Positions 8,682-18,017 of a DNA stretch of 64,000 nt are shown in pieces. The stretch covers positions 372,001 through 436,000 of the forward strand of contig NZ_RBZQ01000001.1 in NCBI RefSeq assembly GCF_003640395.1. The letters are read 5' to 3'. A model generated the notes under the pieces. It did no database searches and was not told the origin of the DNA. It saw nothing but the letters and a program-made list of their open reading frames with translations. Numbering within the stretch: the first letter of the stretch is position 1; each line of letters begins with the position of its first letter. The DNA comes from Stutzerimonas urumqiensis (GTDB taxonomy: Bacteria; Pseudomonadota; Gammaproteobacteria; Pseudomonadales; Pseudomonadaceae). A program made the translations under genes and the position numbers.

Positions 8682-9610
8682 GCGCCGATCCCCGCGTCCT
8701 GCAGGAGGCGGCGCGCTGGTTCTCGGTGCTCGCCGACACCAACGATCCGGGCGACCGGCTCGCCTGGCGCGCCTGGCTCGAGGCCAGCCCGGCCCACGCA
8801 CAGGCCTGGACGCAGGTCGAGCAGATTTGCGGGCATTTCCGCCGGCTCGGCAGCGACGGTGCCGGTCGCGACGCGGCGCGGCTGTTGCAGACACGACCGA
8901 CCACGCGCCGGCAGGCGATGAAGGGGTTATGCGTGGCGCTGGGCGTTGGTGGTGCCGTAACCCTGAGTGGCGGCGCCTGGCGCGGCTGGATGGCGGACGA
9001 ACGCACGGCGGTGGGGGAGGTTGGGCGGCTCGACCTGGCGGGCGGCGGCCGCTTGTGGCTGAACACCGACACGGCCATCGACCTGGAGCAGGACGCCGGC
9101 GGTGCGCGCATTCGCCTGCACCGTGGAGAGGTGCTTGCGCAACTGGGCGAGGGCACGCGGCTGTCGATCGACGGGCGCGATGGCCTGGTCCTGGCGCGCG
9201 GGGCGCGTTTCGGTCTGCATCAGGCGCAGGGCGACAGCCGGCTCAGCATCTTCGATGGCGCGGTGTCGCTTCGGCCGGCCGAGGGTACGGCGCAGCGGTT
9301 CGAGGCGGGACAGGCGGTGCGCTTCGATGCACGCCGCACGCAGCCGCCGCAGGCGGCACGACCGGCGGAGCGAGCCTGGGCAGACGGCGTGTTGCTGGCC
9401 GATAACCTCACGCTCGGTACGTTCGTGCAGCAACTGGGTCGTTATCGCCACGGTTACCTGGCCTGCGACCCTTCGATCGCCGGGCTGCGGGTGGTCGGTG
9501 CCTATCCGCTCGGCGACACCGAGCGCGTGCTCGATGCCCTGGCCGATACGCTGCCGATCCGTGTCCAGCGGCGCCTGCCCTGGTGGGTCACCCTCGAGCC
9601 GTTAAGCTGA
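8678..9610 (+). CDS. FecR-family sigma-factor regulator
   Basis: Inner-membrane regulator that relays receptor occupancy to the FecI-type sigma factor. I chose GTG at 8678 because it overlaps the sigma TGA and sits behind GGCGGAGG; the earlier ATG at 8651 lies deep inside the sigma gene. This gives 310 residues: an N-terminal DUF4880 sigma-binding region (AARWFSVLADTNDPGDRLAW, then AHAQAWTQVE), a single hydrophobic segment near 80-95 (LCVALGVGGAVTLSGG), a FecR periplasmic domain (GEVGRLDLAGGGRLWLNTDT onward) and a C-terminal DUF4974-like segment that contacts the receptor. Confidence 0.93.
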   Translation: MSADPRVLQEAARWFSVLADTNDPGDRLAWRAWLEASPAHAQAWTQVEQICGHFRRLGSDGAGRDAARLLQTRPTTRRQAMKGLCVALGVGGAVTLSGGAWRGWMADERTAVGEVGRLDLAGGGRLWLNTDTAIDLEQDAGGARIRLHRGEVLAQLGEGTRLSIDGRDGLVLARGARFGLHQAQGDSRLSIFDGAVSLRPAEGTAQRFEAGQAVRFDARRTQPPQAARPAERAWADGVLLADNLTLGTFVQQLGRYRHGYLACDPSIAGLRVVGAYPLGDTERVLDALADTLPIRVQRRLPWWVTLEPLS

Positions 9611-9623
9611 ATCGCCCGCAAAC

Positions 9624-9665
9624 GAAAAAAATTCCCATCCGAGGTTCCCTTTCATCCAGGCTCGC
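9624..9665 (+). promoter_or_regulatory. Candidate ECF (FecI-type) promoter region of the receptor gene
   Basis: The 109-bp gap before the receptor contains GAAAAAAATTCCC followed by GAGGTTCCC. An A/T-rich block plus GGTTCCC resembles iron-starvation sigma promoters I recall from Pseudomonas receptor genes. No sigma-70 promoter is obvious. The boundaries are approximate. Confidence 0.35.
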
Positions 9666-9719
9666 GCGGCTTTAGGGGTCACAGCACTCCGTTTGTGCGC
9701 ACTGGAACAGGAAACCCTC

Positions 9720-12221
9720 ATGCTCGTCCGACCGACCGCTACTCGCTCCGCCGCCCATCCGCGACTGGCCCTGGCCATCCGCGCCGCCAGCCTGGCCCTG
9801 CCGCTGGCCATGACCGTCGTCCCCACCCTGGCCTCGGCTGCCGAGCCGGCATCGAGCGAGCAGGCCGTGCGTGACTACCGCATCCCGGCCGGTTCGCTGT
9901 CCAGCAGCCTGAGCCGCTTTGCAGGCGAGGCCGGCGTGCTGTTCTCGGCCGACGCCACGCTCACCGATGGCTTGCAGGCTCCGGCGCTGGATGGTCGTTA
10001 CACGGTCGACGAGGGCTTCTCGCGGCTGCTGCAGGGCAGCGGTCTGCGCGCCGTCGGCAACGCTAGCAGCGGCTATTCACTCGAGCGCGCACCGCAGCAG
10101 GCCGATGCCGTCGAACTCAAGCCAATGGTGGTGCAGGGCTTCGCCCTGGGTAACGCACTCGGCGAGATGGAAGGCTACAACGCGACCCACAGCAGCGTGG
10201 CGACCAAGACCAGCATGCCGCTGCTGGAAACCCCGCAGACCGTTTCGGTCGTGACCCGCCAGCAGATGGAAGACCAGGGCGCGCGAACCGTTGCGCAGGC
10301 ACTGCGCTACACGCCCGGCCTGATGAGCAGCCCCTACGGCGCGACCACCCGCTATGACTACGTCGCCATGCGCGGCATCAACGACGGCTCGGTCGACAAC
10401 CTGTTCCTCGACGGATTGAAGATGATGGGCGACAGCGGCACCTACAGCAGCCTGCAGGTCGATCCCTACTTCATCGAGCGCATCGACATTCTCAAGGGGC
10501 CGTCCTCGGTCCTGTACGGTCGCAGCCTGCCGGGCGGTCTGGTCGCCATGACGACCAAGAAGCCGGAGTTCGACGCCCGCCGTCAGGTGCAGCTGTCGGT
10601 CGGCAGCCATGCCTACAAGGAAGCCGCGTTCGATTTCACCGGTCCGCTGGATGACGAAGAGCGCATCGCGTATCGCGTGGTCGGCGTTGCCAAGGACGCC
10701 GAAAATCAGGTCGATGGCATCGAGGAGCAGCGTTACGCGCTGATGCCATCGCTGGCCATCAACCTCACCGATGACACCCGCCTGACGCTGCTGGCCATGC
10801 TCCAGCGCGACCCGGAAAGCGGTTACCACGGCGGCCTGCCATCCTCCGGCACAGTCACCTCGCGCAACGGGCAGCGCATCTCGCGCGACTTCTTCGAAGG
10901 CGATACCGATGCCGAGAAGTTCGAACGCGAGCAGCAGATGGTCGGCTACCAGCTCGAGCATCGCTTCAACGACCTGGTGTCGGCGCGGCAGAACTTCCGC
11001 TACGTCGATTCGCAGGTCGAGTCGGGGCAGGTCTATCAGAACGGCTACGTCGCGGGCACCGATCAGCTGGCGCGCTTCTACACCGGCGCCACCGAAAACC
11101 TGCACGCCTGGACGATCGACAACCAGCTGCAGTTCGATTTCTACACCGGCGCCTTGAGCCACACGCTGGTTACCGGTCTCGATTATCAGCGCCGCAAGGC
11201 GAAGGTTGGCTATGACGCGGGGTACAACCTGCCGACCGTCAACCCTTACACCGGCACTGTCGTGGCCAGCACGCCGGTCTATTACTACCAGTACGACGAA
11301 ACCCGTTACCTGGAGCAGACCGGCCTGTATGCGCAAGACCTGATCAGCCTGGACAACTGGCGCTTCTCGCTGGGCGTGCGGCAGGACTGGGTCGACGTGT
11401 CCTTCGATCACGTCAACGATGCGTCCTACGGCGACCAGAGCGATAGCGCCAAGCAGGAGCAGTTCACCGGTCGTGTCGGCGTGCTCTACGCCTTCGACAA
11501 CGGCCTGTCGCCCTACGCCAGCTATTCCGAGTCGTTCAACCCCAATACCACCAGCGCCTATAACCTAGTTGCGCCGGGGGTGTACGACATCTCCCTGCTC
11601 GATCCCACCGAGGGCGAGCAGGTCGAAGTGGGCATCAAGTACCAGCCGCCCGGCACCGACGATCTCTACACGCTGTCGGTCTTCGACCTGAAGCAGTCCA
11701 ACCTGTCGAGCAAGGATGCCAGCGAGTATTTCTTCCGCTCGGTGGGCGAGATCACCTCCAAGGGTGTCGAGTTCGAAGCGCGCTTCAGCCCGCTGGAGCG
11801 GGTCGACGTGCTGGCCAGCTACACCTACCTGGACGTCGAATACAGCAAGGATTACATCGGCACCGCCGGCATCAACAACCGTGGCAACACGCCGAACGTG
11901 GTCGCCGAGCACATGGCCTCGCTGTGGGTCGATTACACGCTTGACCAGGGCCCGCTGGCCGGCTTGCAGATCGGCGGCGGCGCGCGTTACTTCGGCGAGA
12001 GCTGGGCCGACGCCGAAAACACCCTGCGCCTGCCCTCGTTCACGCTGTACGACGCCATGCTCGGCTACGACCTCACGCGCGTCGGCCTGGACGGTGTCGG
12101 GGTACGCCTGAACGTCAACAACCTGACCGACGAGAAATACGTAGCCGCCTGCAACAGCCTGAACCAGTGCTACTACGGCGCGGAGCGGAACCTGATGGCC
12201 ACCGTCAGCTACGACTTCTAA
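9720..12221 (+). CDS. TonB-dependent siderophore receptor with N-terminal signalling (STN) domain
   Basis: 833-residue outer-membrane transporter for a ferric siderophore. After a signal peptide (about 1-40, ending near ASAAEPA) comes the STN signalling domain (about 48-115; LSRFAGEAGVLFSADATL, DEGFSRLLQGSGL), then the plug (ETPQTVSVVTRQQMEDQGA, RGINDGSVDNLFLDGLK, ILKGPSSVLYGRSLPGGLV) and a 22-strand-type barrel ending in Phe (ATVSYDF). The STN domain and the upstream sigma/anti-sigma pair show that it senses as well as transports. The fold is like FpvA/FoxA/FiuA; the actual siderophore cannot be read from sequence. I chose the ATG behind CAGGAAA; an earlier in-frame ATG (9693) has poorer context. 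Confidence 0.94.
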   Translation: MLVRPTATRSAAHPRLALAIRAASLALPLAMTVVPTLASAAEPASSEQAVRDYRIPAGSLSSSLSRFAGEAGVLFSADATLTDGLQAPALDGRYTVDEGFSRLLQGSGLRAVGNASSGYSLERAPQQADAVELKPMVVQGFALGNALGEMEGYNATHSSVATKTSMPLLETPQTVSVVTRQQMEDQGARTVAQALRYTPGLMSSPYGATTRYDYVAMRGINDGSVDNLFLDGLKMMGDSGTYSSLQVDPYFIERIDILKGPSSVLYGRSLPGGLVAMTTKKPEFDARRQVQLSVGSHAYKEAAFDFTGPLDDEERIAYRVVGVAKDAENQVDGIEEQRYALMPSLAINLTDDTRLTLLAMLQRDPESGYHGGLPSSGTVTSRNGQRISRDFFEGDTDAEKFEREQQMVGYQLEHRFNDLVSARQNFRYVDSQVESGQVYQNGYVAGTDQLARFYTGATENLHAWTIDNQLQFDFYTGALSHTLVTGLDYQRRKAKVGYDAGYNLPTVNPYTGTVVASTPVYYYQYDETRYLEQTGLYAQDLISLDNWRFSLGVRQDWVDVSFDHVNDASYGDQSDSAKQEQFTGRVGVLYAFDNGLSPYASYSESFNPNTTSAYNLVAPGVYDISLLDPTEGEQVEVGIKYQPPGTDDLYTLSVFDLKQSNLSSKDASEYFFRSVGEITSKGVEFEARFSPLERVDVLASYTYLDVEYSKDYIGTAGINNRGNTPNVVAEHMASLWVDYTLDQGPLAGLQIGGGARYFGESWADAENTLRLPSFTLYDAMLGYDLTRVGLDGVGVRLNVNNLTDEKYVAACNSLNQCYYGAERNLMATVSYDF

Positions 12222-12238
12222 TCCTCGGCCATCCACCG

Positions 12239-12269
12239 GGCCGCCCGTTCGCAAGAGCGGGCGGCCTTT
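12239..12269 (+). terminator. Hairpin terminator or attenuator after the TonB-dependent receptor
   Basis: Stem GGCCGCCCG / CGGGCGGCC (12239-12247, 12258-12266) followed by a short T run. It lies between the receptor and the PepSY gene, so it may reduce rather than abolish read-through. Confidence 0.65.
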
Positions 12270-12295
12270 CGTCGTTCTTGCGGAGAGGTTTTCCG

Positions 12296-13483
12296 ATGCG
12301 CGTTGCGTTGCTGCTGCTTCACCGTTACGTCGGGCTGGCGATCGCCCTGTTCCTGTTCCTGGCTGGTGTGACCGGCACGGTGCTGGCGTTCCATCACGAG
12401 CTGGATGAGTGGCTCAATCCCGCGTTCTACCACGCCCCTGGCGTCGGCGAGCCGCTCGATCCCGGCGCGCTGGCCGAAGGGCTCGAACAGCGTTACCCAC
12501 GCATGCAGGTCTGGTACATGGAGATGCCGGACGAGCCGCAGCATTCGGCATTGCTAGCATTGGTGCCGCGCACCGACCCGGCCACTGGCGAGCCGTTCGC
12601 CGAGCGCCCGGTCGTGCGCTACCTGGACCCGGTCACCGGGGCGGAGCTGGGTAGCCGGCACTGGGGCGAGTGCTGTTTCTCGTCCGAAAACCTCGTCCCC
12701 TTCCTGCTGGAATTCCACTACAACCTGGCGCTACCGGGCAGTTGGGGGATCTGGCTGATGGGCATCGTCGCGATGCTGTGGGTGCTCGACTGCTTCGTCT
12801 CGCTGCTGCTGACCCTGCCGCGCGGGCGACCCTTGCTGCGCAAGTGGGCGCCGGCCTGGCGGATCAAGACCGGCAACCTGCATCGCACGACGCTGGATGT
12901 GCATCGCGCCAGCGGCCTGTGGCTGTGGTTGTTGCTGCTGCCGGTGGCCGTCAGCAGCGTGGCGATGAACCTGCCCGAGCAGGTCTTCAAGCCCGTGGTG
13001 TCGCTGTTTTCGCCGGCGCCTGCGAGCGTTTATGCCGCACGCGGGGCGATGCCGGCCGATGAGCTGGGTCGCACGGCGTACGGCTACCGCGAGGCCTACC
13101 AGCATGCGCTCGGGCATGGCCGCGAGCTGGGCCTCGTCGCGCCGATCACCGAGCTGTACTACAGCTTCGAATACAACTTCTACGGGGCCGGCTTCGGGGC
13201 GCATGACGACCCGCAGGGCAACGCCTGGGTGTTCTTCCACGGCACCGATGGCAGTCAGTTGCTCGGCCAGGAAATTCCGGGGCAGGGCAGTTGGGGCGAA
13301 CGCTTCTTCCGCTTGCAGGCGCCGATTCATGGCGGCCGCATCCTCGGCCTGCCGGGGCGGGTGCTGATCGCGGCGCTCGGCCTGGTCGTCGCGGTGCTGT
13401 CCGTTACCGGCGTCGCGATCTGGTGGCGCAAGCATCGGGCGCCGGTGCGGGCCCGCGAGCGTCGGCTGGCGCAGGCGGGCTGA
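12296..13483 (+). CDS. PepSY-associated membrane protein, probable siderophore-linked inner-membrane (ferri)reductase
   Basis: 395-residue inner-membrane protein of the PepSY_TM (PiuB-like) family with about four transmembrane segments: LHRYVGLAIALFLFLAGVTG near the N-terminus, SWGIWLMGIVAMLWVLDCFV, LWLWLLLLPVAVSSVA and RVLIAALGLVVAVLSVTGVA near the C-terminus. Conserved histidines in LHRYVGL, FHHELDEW, EFHYNL and LHRTTLDVHRASG are candidates for haem or metal binding. It starts with ATG behind GGAGAGG, 74 bases after the receptor gene. Family members next to siderophore receptors are proposed to act in iron release at the inner membrane; that role is inferred here. Confidence 0.87.
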   Translation: MRVALLLLHRYVGLAIALFLFLAGVTGTVLAFHHELDEWLNPAFYHAPGVGEPLDPGALAEGLEQRYPRMQVWYMEMPDEPQHSALLALVPRTDPATGEPFAERPVVRYLDPVTGAELGSRHWGECCFSSENLVPFLLEFHYNLALPGSWGIWLMGIVAMLWVLDCFVSLLLTLPRGRPLLRKWAPAWRIKTGNLHRTTLDVHRASGLWLWLLLLPVAVSSVAMNLPEQVFKPVVSLFSPAPASVYAARGAMPADELGRTAYGYREAYQHALGHGRELGLVAPITELYYSFEYNFYGAGFGAHDDPQGNAWVFFHGTDGSQLLGQEIPGQGSWGERFFRLQAPIHGGRILGLPGRVLIAALGLVVAVLSVTGVAIWWRKHRAPVRARERRLAQAG

Positions 13484-13559
13484 GCGGCTGCTACCCAGGG
13501 AGGATTGCATCGAGCGCATCGACGGGCGAAGCTCGGGCCGGTCTCGACAGGTGCCCTCG

Positions 13560-16013
13560 ATGAGCCATTTCTCCAGCGTGTCTCGCCCACAGCCGCTGAT
13601 CCTTTCGCCCGGCGTGTGCCTCCGGTTCGTCGCGCTGCCGCCGGGCAACCGGGCGGCGGCGCTGGTGCGCGTGCACGCTGGCTTGCACGATGCGCCGGTC
13701 GCGTATCCGGGGCTGGCGCACTTTCTCGAACACCTCCTGTTTCTCGGCAGCGAAGGGTTCGGCCCTGACGAGGGGCTGATGCCTTTCGTCCAGCGCTGCG
13801 GCGGCCAGCTCAACGCGACGACGCGTGCACGCCACACCGACTACTTCTTCGAAGTGCCGAGCGAGGCGTTGCCCGGCGCCCTGGCACGCCTGTGCGACAT
13901 GCTGGCCCAACCGCTGCTGGACATCGAGGCGCAGCACCGCGAGCGCGAGGTGGTGCATGCCGAGTTCCTGGCGCGTGCGCAGGATGCCGATACCCTGATC
14001 GAGGCGGCGCTGGGGGCGCTGCTGGCCGGCGATCACCCGTTCGGCGGCTTTCACGCCGGCCACCGTGGCACCTTGTCGGTGGAGTCGCCGGCCTTCCAGG
14101 ACGGGCTGCGGGCGTTTCATCAGTGTCATTACCGCTCGGGCCAGCTGGAGCTCTGGGTCGCCGCGCCGGAGCCGCCTCGCCCGGGCGATCCGTGGCTCGA
14201 GCGCGCGCAGGGGCTGTTCGGCGACGGAGCGATCAGGCAACGACCGCCGGCCTTGCCTGCGCTGGACGGTCGGCAGTTCGGGCTACAGCTGCCGGACGGC
14301 GCGCCCCAGCTGCTGCAAGTCTTCGCGCTCGACAGGCTGCCGGACGGTAGTTCGGCCGCCCTCGGCGTACTGGGTGAACTGCTGGCTTCGCAGGCGGCGC
14401 ATAGCCTGCATCAGGTACTGGTGACCCAAGGGTGGTGCGAAAGGGTGAGCCTGCGCGTTGCCTACTTCCATGCCGATCAGGCGGTGGTGGCGATCGAGCT
14501 GACCTTGACGGCGGCCGGTCTGGCGGCGCGCGGTGAAGTGGCCGAGGCGGTGCGAAGCTGGCTGCTGTTCGTCGTGCACGCACCGGCGCTGGACGGTTGG
14601 CTCGACGAGCAGCGCCGTGTCATGGGACGTCGCCTGATCGGCCTTTCGCCGCTTGCCCGCCTGCGGCATGAGGTGGAACCCCACGCCTGGATGGCGCTGG
14701 ATGCGCCACGCGCCCTGCACGATTGCCTCGTCGCGGTGCTCGATCGGATGAACCGACAGACACCCGCATTGCTGATCTGTGATGCGCACCCTCGGCCGCC
14801 GATGCCTCGGGCGGGCTTTCCGCTGGCGATGACGTGCGAGCCACTCCAGACGACACCGCTTCGCCGCTGGCAATGGCGCCTGCCGGCCGCCAACCCCTGG
14901 CTGTGCGATCGGCCGCGCAGGCCGATGCCGGACGCGCCGCCGTCCCCGGCGCTTCGCGCGCTGCCGGACGAGGCGGGGGAGCCGATGCTCCTGTTGCGCT
15001 GGCGTTTCGGCGGCCTGCCCGATGCAAGGGTAGCCGGGCGGGCTCGCCGGTTGGTGGCTCGGCACGCCTGGGCGGCGCAGCAGGCGGGGGTCGCGCTGCG
15101 GCTGGACACCCTGCCGACCGAGTGGCGATTGACGCTGAGCGGCTGCGCCGAGCCGATTCCGGCGATCCTGCTCGATCTGGCGCCGCTGTTCGTGTCGTTG
15201 GAGGCGGCCGAAGACGAACCCGCTGCCGAGTCGGGGCCCGGCGGGCTGGCAATCCGGCAGCTGCTCGAATACTTGCCGACGGCCCTCGATCTGCCGACCG
15301 AGCAAGCGCAAGCGCGGCCAGTCCCGGCGGGGCGTCTCTGGGAGCGGGCGCGCTGGGACGCACTGGCGCTTGGGCTGGATGCCGGAACGGCCGGGATGCT
15401 GGCCGAGGCAATGACCGGGCTGGGCACGCCGACGCCGGTGGGTCAGTCGTTCGACGGCGCCACGCCGGCGGGCTGGCACCGGTTCGGCCCGGCAACGGGC
15501 GATGCGGCGTTGCTGCTGTTCTATCCGCTCCCGGCGCCCACTCCGCTGATCGAAGCCAGCTGGCGGCTGCTGGCCCGGCACTATGAGTCGCCGTTCTACC
15601 GCCGCCTGCGCAGCGAGCTGCAACTGGGTTACGCCGTGTTCTGCGGCTTTCGCCTGGTGGGTGGGCATGCCGGGCTGCTGTTCGGCGTGCAATCGCCCAC
15701 GGCCAGCGCGGACGAGGTGCTGACGCACATCGAGGCCTTTCTCGGCGATCGGTACGCGCTGCTGCGCCGCGCCATGCCTGCGCCCGGCGAGCTCGCGGCG
15801 GACGTCCGTGCGGCACTGGACAGCGCGACGAGTCGGGCATCGGCCCATCGCCAGGCCTTCCTCGCGGGCTTGTCGACCGGGTATCCGCAGGCGGTGCAAC
15901 AGGCGCTCGGCGAGGTCGATGCCACACTGCTGCTCGAGCAGGCGCAGCGGCTGGCGCACCCCTCGACGCCGCGCGTCGTGCTCTGCAACCAGGCGCCGAG
16001 CCACTGCGCCTGA
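13560..16013 (+). CDS. pqqF: PqqF-like zinc metallopeptidase (M16 / insulinase family)
   Basis: 817-residue M16 peptidase. The inverted zinc motif HFLEH is at residues 54-58 (with LLFLGSEGF following), and the third ligand is probably Glu135 in REREVVHAEF, 77 residues downstream as in insulysin. The C-terminal inactive half has LRSELQLGYAVFCGFRLV. This architecture and length fit PqqF, the peptidase thought to process the PqqA peptide during pyrroloquinoline quinone synthesis. However, no pqqA-E gene is adjacent: an iron-uptake gene precedes it and a porin follows. The start at 13560 is the best ATG; no strong ribosome-binding site is visible. A different M16 oligopeptidase role remains possible. 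Confidence 0.82.
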   Translation: MSHFSSVSRPQPLILSPGVCLRFVALPPGNRAAALVRVHAGLHDAPVAYPGLAHFLEHLLFLGSEGFGPDEGLMPFVQRCGGQLNATTRARHTDYFFEVPSEALPGALARLCDMLAQPLLDIEAQHREREVVHAEFLARAQDADTLIEAALGALLAGDHPFGGFHAGHRGTLSVESPAFQDGLRAFHQCHYRSGQLELWVAAPEPPRPGDPWLERAQGLFGDGAIRQRPPALPALDGRQFGLQLPDGAPQLLQVFALDRLPDGSSAALGVLGELLASQAAHSLHQVLVTQGWCERVSLRVAYFHADQAVVAIELTLTAAGLAARGEVAEAVRSWLLFVVHAPALDGWLDEQRRVMGRRLIGLSPLARLRHEVEPHAWMALDAPRALHDCLVAVLDRMNRQTPALLICDAHPRPPMPRAGFPLAMTCEPLQTTPLRRWQWRLPAANPWLCDRPRRPMPDAPPSPALRALPDEAGEPMLLLRWRFGGLPDARVAGRARRLVARHAWAAQQAGVALRLDTLPTEWRLTLSGCAEPIPAILLDLAPLFVSLEAAEDEPAAESGPGGLAIRQLLEYLPTALDLPTEQAQARPVPAGRLWERARWDALALGLDAGTAGMLAEAMTGLGTPTPVGQSFDGATPAGWHRFGPATGDAALLLFYPLPAPTPLIEASWRLLARHYESPFYRRLRSELQLGYAVFCGFRLVGGHAGLLFGVQSPTASADEVLTHIEAFLGDRYALLRRAMPAPGELAADVRAALDSATSRASAHRQAFLAGLSTGYPQAVQQALGEVDATLLLEQAQRLAHPSTPRVVLCNQAPSHCA

Positions 16014-16261
16014 ATCCCGCTGACAGCCATCATCCCTTCGCTCGACCGTGCAGCCCTTCGCCGCTCGGACGGCTCGCATGCTTTGGGCGTACGACTTAAG
16101 CGTCGCGTCTTCTGGCGAGCCTTGGACTAGTGCCTTCAGCGCAGAGACCGGAACGGCGCAAAGCAGCAGGCAATCGGGCCGAAGGCAGCGTATGGGGGGC
16201 AGAGGGGCGTTTCGATAATCGCGGTGCCACGACGTCCGTCGTCCACTCAGCGGAGATCGCC

Positions 16262-17437
16262 ATGTACAACAAGAACAAAGCCCTTCCTGCGTTGCCCCTT
16301 GCGCTCGCCAGCGCCGTCGCCATGAGCCTGGCACAGCCGGCGATGGCCGAGATCGTTCTGTACGACAAGGACCAGACCACCTTCTCGACGGACGGCTACA
16401 TCAACGCCTTCTACGTCAGCAGCGATGTCGATCGCGAGGGCGAGCTGTTCGACCGGCGCCAGTCGCGGGTGAAGATGGGCTTCCTGCCGAACTGGATCGG
16501 CTTCAACTTCGGCAAGCAGATGGGCGATCTCAAGCTGGGCGCGCGCTCGTCGTTCTGGGTGACGATCAACGACAGCGAGCAGAACGGCACCGACACGGCG
16601 ATCGATGTTCGCCAGTTCTACGGCACCGTCGCCGGCGATTGGGGCGAGGTGCTGGTCGGCAAGGATTTCGGCCTGTTCTCGCGCTCCAACATCTTTCTCG
16701 ACGAGCTGCTTTCCGGCTACGGGCAGGTCAGTGACACGCTCGGGCTGGTGGATTTCGGCGGGGTGTCATTCGGCAACATCGGGACGGGCTACCCGTACCC
16801 CTTCCCGACGGCGCAGATCACCTATCGCACGCCCGTGATGAGCGGGCTGCGCGTGGCGGCGGGAATCATGGATCCCTACGATTCCAATCAAGTCGACGCC
16901 AACGGCAAGGCCTACCAGGACAGCCCGCGCCTGGAGACGGAAATCACCTATCAGTTCGACCTGGCCGGCGCGCAGATCTACTCCTGGGTCAACGCGGCGC
17001 ACCAGACGTCCGATAACACCGACTCGAGCGTCGACTCGGTGACCTCCAAGGGGTTGGGCTATGGCGTGCAGGCCAAGCTCGGCGGTTGGTCGGTCACGGC
17101 CTCTGGCTTCCAGGCCGAGGGGATGAACCCCTTCTATACGAACAATGCGGGGGAGGCGACGCTGCGCGAGGTGGACAGCGATGGCTACCTGCTGCAAACG
17201 TCCTACAGCTTCGGCAAGAACCGCGTGGCGCTCTCCTATGGCGAGACCCAGGACGATGGCAACGGCCTGGGCACCGAGGCGGATTTCGAAACCCGCGGCA
17301 TCGCGTACTTCCGCACCATCAACGACAACCTCAAGCTGGTCGCCGAGTACAACCAGCTGGAGATCGACGCGGCGGCGGGCACCGGGCTGGGCGAAGACAC
17401 CGATACCTTCGCGGTGGGTGCGGTGCTGAACTGGTAA
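16262..17437 (+). CDS. Outer-membrane porin (Gram-negative porin family)
   Basis: 391-residue outer-membrane protein. It has a signal peptide of about 29 residues (cleavage after QPAMA, before EIVLYDK), then a porin barrel typical of the betaproteobacterial/Pseudomonas general-porin family: TTFSTDGYINAFYV, RVKMGFLPNWIGFNFGKQMG, DVRQFYGTVAGDWGEVLVGKDF with an L3-like loop, and a final strand FAVGAVLNW. The start at 16262 is the only one that gives a proper signal peptide. It is a single gene; about 250 bp upstream contains no convincing gene and must hold its promoter. Substrate selectivity is not predictable. Confidence 0.88.
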   Translation: MYNKNKALPALPLALASAVAMSLAQPAMAEIVLYDKDQTTFSTDGYINAFYVSSDVDREGELFDRRQSRVKMGFLPNWIGFNFGKQMGDLKLGARSSFWVTINDSEQNGTDTAIDVRQFYGTVAGDWGEVLVGKDFGLFSRSNIFLDELLSGYGQVSDTLGLVDFGGVSFGNIGTGYPYPFPTAQITYRTPVMSGLRVAAGIMDPYDSNQVDANGKAYQDSPRLETEITYQFDLAGAQIYSWVNAAHQTSDNTDSSVDSVTSKGLGYGVQAKLGGWSVTASGFQAEGMNPFYTNNAGEATLREVDSDGYLLQTSYSFGKNRVALSYGETQDDGNGLGTEADFETRGIAYFRTINDNLKLVAEYNQLEIDAAAGTGLGEDTDTFAVGAVLNW

Positions 17438-17450
17438 GAGGATGGCCGGA

Positions 17451-17474
17451 GCGGGCGCCCCGGGCGCTCGCTCC
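17451..17474. terminator. GC-rich hairpin between convergent porin and L,D-transpeptidase genes
   Basis: GGAGCGGGCGCC... pairs with GGGCGCTCGCTCC in the 45-bp gap between two convergent genes. There is no T tract, so it is at best a weak or RNA-stabilising terminator. Confidence 0.4.
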
Positions 17475-17482
17475 GTCGCCTG

Positions 17483-17986
17483 TCAGGGACGGATTTCGAT
17501 CAGCGTGCCGTCCTTGACCAGCGACCAGACCTCGCGCATGTCGTCGTTCTTCAGCGCGATGCAGCCTTCGGTCCAGTCGAGCGTGTGAAAGTACCACTCA
17601 GGGTATTCCTCGTCGATCGGCGTGCCGTGCAACATGATCATCCCGCCCGGCGGTACGCCCTGGGCGTGCGCACGCGCCAGGTCGCGGGCGTTGGGGTAGG
17701 AGATATGCATGGCCAGGTTGTACTTGTCGCTGATCTTGCGCCAGTCGATCCAGTAGAAGCCTTCGGGCGTGCGCCGGTCGCCTTCCCGCTGCTTCGGTCC
17801 GTCGGGCTGCTTGCCGAGCGAGATGCGGTAGCTGCGCAGCGTTTCGCCATGGCTGACGAGATGGAGCTTGCGCTCGGATTTGATCACCAGAACCTTGTCG
17901 ATCCGACGCTCCGTCGACGGGGATGCGGTGTTGGCGTGGGCGAACAGGGTGAAGCAGAGACAGACGAGTACGAGCAACCAGCGCAT
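17483..17986 (-). CDS. L,D-transpeptidase (YkuD domain), periplasmic
   Basis: 167-residue exported YkuD-fold enzyme that would cross-link peptidoglycan stems or attach proteins to them. A signal peptide covers about residues 1-18 (LLVLVCLCFTLFAHA). The catalytic histidine is His120 in IMLHGTP and the nucleophile Cys142 in DWTEGCIALKNDDM, the canonical HG...SxGCI-type motif with Thr-Glu-Gly-Cys as in many proteobacterial members. There is no LysM or extra binding domain, so it belongs to the short YafK/YkuD type. It lies 31 bases before the Nudix gene's end on the same strand. Confidence 0.9.
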   Translation of the reverse strand: MRWLLVLVCLCFTLFAHANTASPSTERRIDKVLVIKSERKLHLVSHGETLRSYRISLGKQPDGPKQREGDRRTPEGFYWIDWRKISDKYNLAMHISYPNARDLARAHAQGVPPGGMIMLHGTPIDEEYPEWYFHTLDWTEGCIALKNDDMREVWSLVKDGTLIEIRP

Positions 17987-18017
17987 CGAAAAGCACTTCC
18001 CGGAAAAAGCGACTGCA

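Noticed and set aside
7957..9156. 399-residue minus-strand open frame across the sigma/FecR genes
   Set aside because: Ser/Arg/Pro-rich antisense frame; the plus strand has sigma region 2 and 4 motifs.
14283..16334. 683-residue minus-strand open frame opposite pqqF
   Set aside because: Arg/Gln/Pro-rich composition typical of antisense frames in high-GC genes; the plus strand carries a clear M16 peptidase.
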